DNA of 64,000 nucleotides from Calonectria ilicicola (lineage: Eukaryota; Ascomycota; Sordariomycetes; Hypocreales; Nectriaceae). Every line of letters starts with the position of its first letter. Within the stretch, counting starts at the first letter, position 1. A program made the position numbers and the translations under genes. The notes under the pieces were generated by a model. It was not told the DNA's origin. It searched no databases and worked only from the letters and a program-made list of their open reading frames with translations. The stretch is from assembly GCA_020809705.1 (NCBI GenBank), contig CP085832.1:186001-250000 (forward strand), given 5' to 3'. Positions 55,463 to 64,000 of the stretch are shown here, in pieces.

Positions 55463-56331
55463 TAGTGACGACTTTGATTGCGATCGGCCAACATATTTTG
55501 TTTTTCCATAGGGCCCGGGTCGGAAGATCTCAGCTATCATTGCGGGGCCTAGAGAGCGAAATATTGACCTCGGCAGTAGTTAATAATAATATAATATGAT
55601 TAGAATTCACATTTTGCCTGGCTTATACTCTGTAAACAGAGTTATCACACGGTGGTATTGTCTGATGTGGTGGAATTGAGAAGCCAACTGGATCTTAGCC
55701 AGCCAAACAGAGCATCTAATGCGCGGAAATCAATGTATGGCACCTGTGTTATCAGATCATATGTCTCCAAAAGAATGGCTGCTCGTCTGACGAAATTCAA
55801 TTGTGAATCATTTGAAAAGTTTAAACTTCACACACTGGTCAGCGGAATTTGAGGATGAACATAATTTGAGACTTCCACATTGAAAAGTGATGCAAAGAAT
55901 CAAAAGAATTGAACTGCCTCGACGTACATTTGGCGATTTATTCTTTCATGTATTGGGAAATGATAAATTTCCTTTCATCAGAGGTCAATTTTCATGGTCG
56001 GGTTGTGTATGGCTTTCAAGTAAGTGTGTTGGCAGGTTGGTGATAAGTGATAGAACCGTTGTGATCCAGATTGTGATATCAGGCCGTTGCCGAATCACCT
56101 ATCCACGGGGCATGTGCGACTACTAGTCTACACTAAAAAAATCATATAATTTCCAACTTAGCACACTATTCCACGATCAGCGACCATTTTCTCTATTCCC
56201 CCCTATGAAAGCGAACTTCTCTATCAAGAAAGAGATAGCTCATATTTTGTCCTCCTGAAAATATTCTAATTCGTATTGCCCGAATCGAACCAACAATCTT
56301 TCATTTCATAGCACTAAACATTCTCTTCAAG
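55463..56331. other. Intergenic region and promoter of the desaturase gene
   Basis: About 870 bp. No gene recognised; the right 150 bp is a C/T-rich leader before the desaturase start. Confidence 0.5.
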
Positions 56332-57790
56332 ATGTCTACCTCCGTGGATCGCAAAACCGCCGACTTTCCAGATGGCACAAAAGACTATGTCCCTCTTCGA
56401 GGCAACGTTATCGCCAAAGTCGCAGCCAACAAAGCTAATGGCAAGCCTCACATTTCTGATCTTCCTATGACTTGGGCCAATTGGCACCAACATATAAATT
56501 GGCTCAATACTAGTCTCATTATCTTTATTCCTTTTCTAGGGTTTCTTTTGTCATATCAGGTTCCCCTCCATCCTTATACGGCTATCTGGGCTGTGGTATA
56601 CTACTTTAATACCGCTCTAGGCATCACTGCTGGTATGTTCGATCTCACCACTTATGAAGCTGTACTCTAAATTAATAGGATACCATCGCATGTGGTCACA
56701 TTCCTCATATAGGGGCACCAGACTTCTTAAAATCTACCTTGCTGCTGTTGGCTCGGGCGCTGTCGAGGGCTCTATTCGATGGTGGTCTTATAATCACCGT
56801 GTCCACCACCGATATACTGATACTGAAAAGGATCCTTATTCAGTTCGCAAAGGTCTCCTCTATTCCCATTTTGGGCGGACGGTCTTTAAACAAAACCCAA
56901 AAAAGCAAGGCCGGACAGATATCACCGACCTCAACGATGATCCTATTGTTATTTGGCAGCATAAGCACTTTATTAAATGCGCTCTAATAATGGCATTTAT
57001 TTTCCCTACCATTGTGGCTGGCTTTGGCTGGGGCGATTGGGCTGGCGGTTTCATTTACGCTGGTATCATTCGCCTCTTCTCCGTTCAACAGGCCACTTTC
57101 TGTATCAATTCTATTGCTCACTGGCTTGGCGACCAGCCTTTCTATGATAGGAACTCTCCTCGAGATCATCTCTTCGCTGCTCTACTCACTCTTGGTGAGG
57201 GATATCATAATTTTCACCATGAATTCCCTTCAGACTATCGCAATGCCATCAAGTGGTATCAATATGATCCCACTAAATGGTGTATTTGGATCTGGAAGCA
57301 GCTTAGTCTAGCCCATGACTTGAAGCAATTTAGTGAGAATGAGATCGAGAAAGGCCGTTTTCAACAACTCCAAAAGAGACTTAATCAAAAGCGTACAACT
57401 ATTAATTAGGGTACGCCCCTACAGAAGTTACCTATTATTAATTGGAATGATTTTGTTACTCAGGCCAAGGCTAGCCAGGATCTTGTTATTATTAGCGGTG
57501 TGATCCACAACGTCACTAGCTTTATCAAGGACCACCCTGGTGGCAAAGCTTTGATTAACTCTGCTATTAGCGAAGATGCCACTACTATCTTCAACGGAGG
57601 TGTGTACAATCACTCTAGCGCTGCCCACAACCTGCTCTCTACTATGCGTGTTGGTGTTCTACGCGGTGGTTGTGAAGTTGAGATCTGGAAAAAGAAAAGA
57701 GACAGCGATGACAATGATGCTGTTGATCAGCACATTATTGGCTCCGGTGTCCAAGTCACTAGGGCTGTTAAGACTATCACGAGTGCTTAA
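56332..57790 (+). pseudogene. OLE1: Stearoyl-CoA delta-9 desaturase (Ole1 type) with an in-frame stop before the cytochrome b5 domain
   Basis: Exons 56332-56632 and 56679-57790 would encode 470 residues. The desaturase part is intact: HINWLNTSLIIFIPF, the three His boxes ([40 protein letters not shown]) and [16 protein letters not shown]. Codon 344 (57407-57409) is TAG. The same frame then continues with [16 protein letters not shown] and a complete cytochrome b5 domain with the haem motif [10 protein letters not shown] and the typical [20 protein letters not shown] end. Family members have Trp at this site (...DWGTPL), so TGG to TAG is likely, a TpG to TpA change as RIP makes. Without the b5 domain the enzyme should lack its electron donor. 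A second, intact copy elsewhere in the genome is expected. Confidence 0.82.
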
Positions 57791-59189
57791 CGCCTCCTAG
57801 CGAGAGACGAAACGCGCTGTTCGTTGGGAAGAACCCAAAGTGTAACCACCACTACCGTTAAAGTTGATCTCAAAATCATGGTCCAAAGAGGATTTTATGA
57901 AGGCTTCAGGCTCACCCGGTAAGATTTAGGGGCTTTACTTGGAATTTGTGTAGTACAGACGATGTGAAAATGGCCTGATTCGGCACCCAAATACAGAATT
58001 ACGAGCCAAACCTCTATAGCCATCAAGATAAGACATCAGCTCAGGCATAGGTCGTGTCCGTTAGTGTGTCCTTCATCAATTGTTATCACAATAATTTGGT
58101 ATTCGTTACTCTTTCACCCAGCAAACGCCGCCACTGCAGATAAGCCGCTGACTAGATTGTGATCCTGGCAAGTCCTTGGGTGCCGATCTGTGACAAATCC
58201 GAGGACCTGACGTGGAGCGGATCAATGACCCATTTAGGGATGTGTAGGCGACGAAATAGATATGACTTGTGAGGGGTTGGCCTCTTTGCACAAACCCCGC
58301 ACGTGCTCTCTTGTAAAGTCCTGATTGAGGTTGGCGCAAGTCGCAATTGTGGGCCAGGGGGGAGGATCTGAGATGAGATATGTGGGAGGATTCCAAGAAA
58401 TGGCACACCCAACGTTGATTACGGTGCAAAAATAGAGCATACTGAAAGCAATAAGATCTTCATAGCAAGGTAAGAGGGATCAAGAATCGGTACAGTGGTT
58501 GAACCGACCGAGTCAGTGCAATCAACCCGTTGCTCCCTGTCCCGCATGTAGCCGTAGCGAAGCCGTAGCGAAGCCGTCCCCACACAAATTAGGGTCAAGT
58601 CAAGTCAAGCAGATGGGATGGCCTTGGGAACAAAGCCATGCTTCCGTAATTCCGTCACAAGTTCATGATCATATCGAGTCGTTTCCAGGCTTACCATGGA
58701 CCGCCACGTGGGAATCCATGGTCAGGGGCGCAGTCAACAATGGATCGAGGGCGCTCAAACAAAACCCAATGCAAGATTTCGACGAGTAAGCCATCCATTT
58801 CTGGCATAGACAAGCGCCGTATCGTGCGTATCTCTCCAACAGCCACTCAAGTTTTTGTCGTGTATGCACAATGCAGAAAAAGGACATGTGGCTGCTGATA
58901 ACAATTGCCGAGGATGCAATGCTACGCGCTATCTCACAACGTGGCCCCCACCTTGGTTTGGTTGGGTTATTCAGCCGCAGTAGTCTGTCTGTAAAGCGGT
59001 CTCGGATGCCGTCTCCACGAGAAACTTTGTGATCCTCCAAAGGTTTCAAATCACAACCGGGTGCATGTTGGTTTTGATCCAACGGGGCTGCAACCAGATA
59101 CAATCCAGTTCCCATTGTGCACAATCAGCGCCAGGTCAAATTGAAACAAATCAATACTTGCCAGAAAGATCCCATAGGCACAAACCAAC
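57791..59189. other. Intergenic region upstream of the amine oxidase
   Basis: About 1.4 kb. Contains an 11-bp tandem repeat (GCCGTAGCGAA, two full units plus part, 58551-58577) and three GTCAA units near 58593-58608. No gene supported. Confidence 0.5.
58551..58577. repeat. Short tandem repeat, 11-bp unit
   Basis: GCCGTAGCGAA occurs at 58551-58561 and 58562-58572, followed by a partial GCCGT. It lies about 0.6 kb upstream of the amine oxidase start. Meaning unknown. Confidence 0.6.
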
Positions 59190-61490
59190 ATGGCCCCTCA
59201 CCCATTCGCCGATCTCACGGCCGAGGAGATAACTCGGTCGCGAGACTTGGTTCAGGCCTTGCATCCGCGAATCTTGCTCTCGTTTAAGGCCATCGTTCTA
59301 GAAGAGCCAGACAAGGAACACATGGTTGAATACTTGAAGGCTGAGCATTCCCAGGGTTCGACACTCCCAGCCGCACCACCACGACTTGCATATGTTGCGT
59401 ACTACATACGCGGAACTGTAAGTGACAGGATTTCACGTTTATAAAGAGGTCAAAATTAACCATGCTCGGCATATAGAGCGACTTCAGAACCGCATGGGTA
59501 GATCTTGACTCAAATGCAGTCGTCCAAAAGCAGGAGGTGGAGCATGGGCTCCACGGCAATGTCGACTTTGGTGAAGTTCTTGAAGTCGAGAAACTCGTCA
59601 TGCAGGACAAAGCTGTGCAAGATGAAATTGCAAAATTGCAACTGTCTGAAAATCTCGAAGTCGTTCCAGAACCATGGATCTTTGGTTCCGATGGCATCGA
59701 GAGGCCTCGTCAGTATCAAATCTACATGTTTGTACGAGAGAAAGGCAAGCCCGACTACAATCATTATGCCCATCCTTTAGCTTTCTCTCCCATATTCGAT
59801 ATCAGCAGGGGAGCGGTTACATCAATTGAAAAGCTTGCAACTGGCTCAGGTCACGAAGCCAAGGATACCGAACCGTACAACTTTACTACGCCAAACGAAT
59901 ACGTCCCTGAGTCAGTGGAATTGCGCAAGGACGTTCAAGATCTCCACGTTTTCCAGCCAAACGGTCCTTCTTTCAGTGTCTCTGAGGACCGAGTTTTGAA
60001 GTGGCAGAAGTGGGAGATGCGCCTTGGCTTCAATTATAGGGAAGGACTTGTATTGCGCGATGTGCGCTATGATGGTCAGCCACTATTCTATCGTGTCAGT
60101 CTAAGTGAGATGGCTGTCCCATATGGAGACCCACGATCACCGTATCACCGCAAAATGGCTTTTGACCTAGGTGATGTCGGTGCTGGAATCGTGGCCAATA
60201 ATTTGTCTCTCGGTTGCGATTGCTTGGGCGTGATCCAATATCTTGACGGGCTGGTTTGCGACCGGGATGGGAAGCCAGTCACGATGCCAAATGCAGTTTG
60301 CATTCACGAACAAGACGCTGGAATTGGCTGGAAGCATACAAATTACCGAACTGAGCGTTAGACTCCCTGGCCCTTCTGTGAAGAATTACGAACTAACCAT
60401 GACTTAGGGGCCTGTGTGACAAGGAACAGGCAGCTAGTTCTCCAGCAAATCTTGACTGTTTCAAACTACGAGTGAGACCCAATTCACTTATTCTAGAGAT
60501 ATAACCGGGCTAATAGCATGGGCTTTCAGGTACATCCTCGCTTTTGTCTTCAACCAGGCAGCTGAGCTAGAATATGAAGTTCGAGCAACAGGAATCTTGT
60601 CGACATCAGCCATCGACCCAGGAACCGAGGTCGACTTTGGAACAGTGGTACACCCGGGTGTCCTGGCTGTGCACCATCAGCACATTCTTTCCCTTCGTGT
60701 AGACCCAGCTTTGGGATCCTACCAAGACGGAAACCGACTCGTCTATCAAGAGGCACACCCGATGCCATTAGATGATTTTAACCCATTCGGCAATGGATAT
60801 CGGTCCATCATTACCCCCATAGAGAAAGCTGCTGGTATGGATCTCGACTCTTCCAAAGCAAGGGTTTTTCTGATTCAGAACCAAAATATGAGAAATCCAA
60901 TCAACAATCAACCGGCATCATATAAAATTCAAGTTCCTCCGATGCAGCCACTGATCGCACATCCAAGCAGCACGCACTTTCGTCGTGCCGAGTTTGCAGA
61001 TCACAACATCTACGTGACCAAATATCGAGAGAATGAGTTATTTTGCGGAGGTAAATATACTAACCAGAGTAAGTTTGGTCTAAAAGTTACGAGACTTGAA
61101 GGTTGGAGAACCTGACTAATGAATAATCAGGCCAAGGAGGCGAGGGCATCAAAAAATGGGTCTCGCGAGGAGATAGCGTGCTGGACAAGGACATTGTGGT
61201 TTGGATCCAATTTGGCCTAAATCATGTGCCGCGCATTGAAGATTTCCCGGTGATGTATGTGAAACTCTTTCCGGATAATGGCTACATTCAGATAAAAACC
61301 CACTAACACTTTTGCCTTTAGGCCGGTCGAGATTATTCGTGTACATCTGAAGCCTGTCAATTTCTTTACCCGAAACCCAGCCATAGATGTCCCTCCCTCT
61401 GTGCAGGAAAGGAATAAGTCAGTTCTTGTAAAAGAAAACGCCGACACGTGCTGCTCGCCTGCTGAGCCTCCGTTGATGCCCAAGATCTGA
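59190..61490 (+). CDS. Copper amine oxidase
   Basis: Six exons (59190-59417, 59477-60356, 60408-60471, 60530-61068, 61131-61254, 61322-61490) join exactly in phase to 667 residues, the usual size. The N2/N3 domains precede the catalytic domain. Key parts: the catalytic-base Asp region SPYHRKMAFDLGDVGAG, the cofactor motif TVSNYEY with Tyr390 as the TPQ precursor (rebuilt only after two small introns are removed), the copper-binding HHQH at 439-442, and the third ligand His at about 602 in GLNHVPRIEDF. The enzyme converts primary amines to aldehydes with ammonia and peroxide, for use as nitrogen source. No signal peptide; the end MPKI is not a standard PTS1, so location is uncertain. Confidence 0.94.
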
Positions 61491-63235
61491 ATCAGATAGA
61501 ATATAGAGAGAATTGATGTTTACGCTCACAACCAATGAATTGAATTCTTCTCTTAGTGGTTCTCAAATAGCCTGATCACCATCGCCCACTTCACAACACC
61601 GGTATCCTTCTATAAGACTCTTGACTTTGATTTTTAATAACGGGCTTATGGTCTGTATCAAGGCATCCCGAGTTTGGAAAATCCATTCCAAGGCACTTTG
61701 TACAAGCAGTCCTCAACACTGCAGCTTCACTAATTCGCGCCCTTAATATGTCCCCCTTTGAGTATGGCCCCATTTTATAAATGGTAAAGCAACAACGTAA
61801 GCCCTCCCATCCACAAGCTTACCTGAAGGAGCACTGAGTATGATGTCACCATTATTTCCAAATAAAGTAGCGAGGGATTATCAAACTCAGCTTTTCAGCT
61901 AACGTAGAGATGAATACATCCTCATAGGTACTTATAATTTAGGAGCCTAAAGTTTAGATTTTAAAATAGGCTGATCAATTTTCTAATTCCAGATATCCAA
62001 TAGTATTCCAATTCCCACTTTGTAAGTGAGCACTATTTTAAGAGAAAAAGGTTATTTTCCACCTTGAACTCACACTATCCCACAACAAGATCAGCGCAGC
62101 GGAATAAATTCTATCTCTATTCTAAATCGTAACTTTAAATTCCAAATTATGAGTAAATCAATGTAGAAATTGAGAATACTCGCAAATCTTAGTGTCACTA
62201 AAGATTCTCTACAGACTATCAATCCAAAACACATCTCTGTACAGCTAAATAGACACGCCCCTAGCTGTTGATGCAGTTCTCCATGCGTCCTCCATTGCTA
62301 CACTTAACACTCAAATATGTTCCACCATAACAGACAACAAATTACCGTAAGCAGTAATTCTAATGATGAATACGGAACAATTATACTGGTTGGTATTCCC
62401 TTCTGTCCTATGCGATTTAACCGGTGTGGCTTGTATCTCATCATTCAACCGATTTCAGCATTCCAAGTACACTCTAGAGCTCTTACGCGGGGTAATGACC
62501 TTGTTTTGGGAATGCTTCCGCCACATCAAACCTATCTTCTACAAGCAATATTAGTGACCAGCTCTCCCGAAGAAACGATTCCGATGGCTTTTTTAGACTC
62601 TGATGATGGTGCCGAAGTGGAGCCGTACATAACCATCTACTACCGATGTAGCAAGTCGGTACTGATATCGTCCGAATTTATTTCATCTTTGTGTCTCAGC
62701 TCCAATACTACAAAGGCTCCTTCATGTGAATTATTTTCGGCGGTCGTACCCAACATAATCTCCATAAAGTTCTAGACTCAAATCTGTCGAGTTTAAGTTC
62801 AAAATGTCTAAGTCAAATTTCCCATCACGGAGTAACGGTCACTGTTTTACACACGGTTAACGCAATGGGTAAAATTGGTCGAAATCAGGCTTGCGGAGTA
62901 ACAATAGAACTGGAATGTTATTATTTGGGCTGGCTGGGCGAATTCGGTCCGAATGTCCCTGTAACCATTGCCAACGGAGAGTTTATAAACCGGGCCAAGT
63001 CAGCTTACTTAATCTTCATCATGTCTAGCATATCAGTATTCTGTAATGAGGAATGTAACGTTCCCATAAGGACCTATCCATATCAAGTCTGAGCATTTAG
63101 CTGAATGCAAATTATAAGACATAGCAAATATATATCTTGCCCCAACTCTGCCCATAATTCAACTTGTGCCATCCCACATCTGAATTCTCTTTATTAATAT
63201 CAACTCAAGTCTATCGCGCTTGAATATTACCGACA
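61491..63235. other. Intergenic region
   Basis: About 1.75 kb, A/T-rich. The frame 62317-62775 (152 codons) has no signal peptide or domain and a composition unlike the real genes; not accepted. No RNA gene or repeat seen. Confidence 0.5.
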
Positions 63236-63529
63236 ATGAAGTTCATTGATACCATAATCCTTTTTATCGGTTCGGTTTCCGCAGGACCTGCTCAAGGGGC
63301 ATTACCAGTACTACCAGAACTGAAGCATCTCGGCCAACCAGGTTCAAACTTTGCAAGCCAGGGCAAAGGAGAGCGAGATGTAGTTGCGGGGCCGATATGC
63401 ACCGCAGACTTCCCCCTAAAATGCTCCGCCACCGACTTCTGCTGTCCCATGGGCTCGCTTTCTTGTTGTCAGCTTGAGTGTTGTCTACCTGGTACAAGGT
63501 ACTGCAATGCCGGTCGATGTTACGGCTAA
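63236..63529 (+). CDS. Small secreted cysteine-rich protein
   Basis: A single-exon 97-residue protein. Residues 1-17 (MKFIDTIILFIGSVSAG) form a signal peptide, followed by a ~35-residue linker without Cys. The C-terminal 45 residues hold ten Cys, including four CC-type pairs, in the order C-C-CC-CC-CC-C-C (DFCCPMGSLSCC, LECCLPGTRYC, GRCYG). This pattern recalls small granulin-like Cys-rich domains seen in many secreted fungal proteins. All Cys are likely disulfide-bonded. No function can be given; effector-like or wall-associated roles are guesses. The clean signal peptide, Cys pattern and A/T-rich promoter support a real gene. Confidence 0.78.
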   Translation: MKFIDTIILFIGSVSAGPAQGALPVLPELKHLGQPGSNFASQGKGERDVVAGPICTADFPLKCSATDFCCPMGSLSCCQLECCLPGTRYCNAGRCYG

Positions 63530-63845
63530 TGGCAAGCTACCCAACAAATTTTGCGTGGAAATGTCAGTATAAAATTTCCAATTGATCTTGCAAAGCGCTA
63601 ATTCTCTTGAAACATTAGAATTTTGCATTGCTTCAACGCAGCAAAGGTTTCGCTGAAACACTGGATAGTTTTTTATTTAAAAAGAAAAGATGCACTCTTC
63701 TCTCCTCAGTTTCCTACATTCCTAAATGATGCCCAACGTGACATATACCTCCATTAGCATGTGTTTCGAAACCTGAAATTCATTTAGTTTTCCTATCTTA
63801 TTGCAGAGTTTGCAGAAAACTCGATGTAATTATCCCTCCACCGGG
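63530..63845. other. Intergenic region between converging genes
   Basis: About 315 bp of A/T-rich 3' flanking sequence; no gene. Confidence 0.4.
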
Positions 63846-64000
63846 TTACTTTTCAATATAGACATTCATTCCAGCTTCTCTAAACGTGGCCATCTGCTGC
63901 TGAAGTTCACCAATTACTCTGTCCATCAACATACACATGTCTCTTCCCAAAGGAATAACCTTTTCTCCTTCCTTTCCTGCTCCAAAACCTTCACCAGTCG
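63846..64000 (-). CDS. Partial CDS, 3' end of an unrecognised gene cut by the window edge
   Basis: On the minus strand an open frame enters at the window edge and ends with TAA at 63848-63846. The 51 readable residues include GEGFGAGKEGEKVIPLGRDM, then a helix DRVIGELQQQMATFREAG, ending NVYIEK. The composition is that of real protein and the codon pattern is even. No family is recognised; the start and any introns lie outside the window. A chance frame is possible but less likely. Confidence 0.5.
   Translation of the reverse strand, partial: TGEGFGAGKEGEKVIPLGRDMCMLMDRVIGELQQQMATFREAGMNVYIEK

Noticed and set aside
54844..55509. 221-codon minus-strand frame with Gly/Leu/Phe repeats
   Set aside because: It is the complement of the Lys/Pro repeat tail; the apparent hydrophobic repeats are a mirror of those codons.
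62317..62775. 152-codon plus-strand frame
   Set aside because: No recognisable domain, irregular composition, A/T-rich context; likely chance.

Overview
The window is nuclear DNA of a filamentous ascomycete (Pezizomycotina). Genes are split by short introns of roughly 45-100 nt with GT(A/G)..AG ends and CTAAC/CTGAC-like branch sites. There are two Zn2Cys6 regulators with the fungal middle homology domain, several secreted hydrolases, and an AT-saturated retroelement carrying the signature of repeat-induced point mutation (RIP). A padA/fdcA/sdrA-type gene block suggests Eurotiales (Aspergillus/Penicillium side); this is inference, not proof.

Layout. 1-7.5 kb: a RIP-destroyed Ty3/Gypsy chromovirus (RT, RNase H, integrase, chromodomain remnants, a basic tail, a possible 3' LTR). 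8.2-10.3 kb: a DUF3632-like protein and a secreted alpha/beta hydrolase facing each other. 13.8-14.9 kb: a glutathionyl-hydroquinone-reductase-like GST. 18.8-20.4 kb: an amino-acid transporter (AAAP family). 21.7-24.4 kb: a membrane sulfatase-fold protein. 26.0-27.7 kb: an MFS transporter, followed by a Zn2Cys6 regulator (29.3-31.9 kb) and a 0.6-kb TIR element with an internal tandem duplication. 32.8-40.9 kb: an aromatic-acid block made of an FAD monooxygenase, a UbiX/Pad1 prenyl-flavin synthase, a UbiD/Fdc1 decarboxylase and a SdrA-like regulator. 41.2-43.9 kb: a probable peroxisomal D-amino-acid oxidase and a GH12 glucanase. 46.2-49.1 kb: two alpha/beta hydrolases, one interrupted by a stop before its catalytic His. 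50.3-52.3 kb: an acyl-CoA-binding protein and an arrestin-like protein. 54.9 and 63.2 kb: two small secreted Cys-rich proteins. 56.3-57.8 kb: a delta-9 desaturase interrupted by a stop before its cytochrome b5 domain. 59.2-61.5 kb: a copper amine oxidase. The right edge cuts the 3' end of a minus-strand gene.

Functionally the clearest unit is 36.0-40.9 kb. The UbiX-type enzyme makes prenylated FMN for the UbiD-type decarboxylase, the two genes are divergently transcribed from one 420-bp promoter, and the adjacent Zn2Cys6 protein is the natural candidate regulator. The flanking FAD monooxygenase may extend this into wider aromatic catabolism. The remaining genes look like independent single-gene units for nutrient uptake and extracellular degradation. 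Three genes or elements carry or may carry inactivating changes (retroelement, desaturase, secreted hydrolase). RIP-type changes are plain in the retroelement, plausible in the TIR element and the desaturase, and unproven in the hydrolase.
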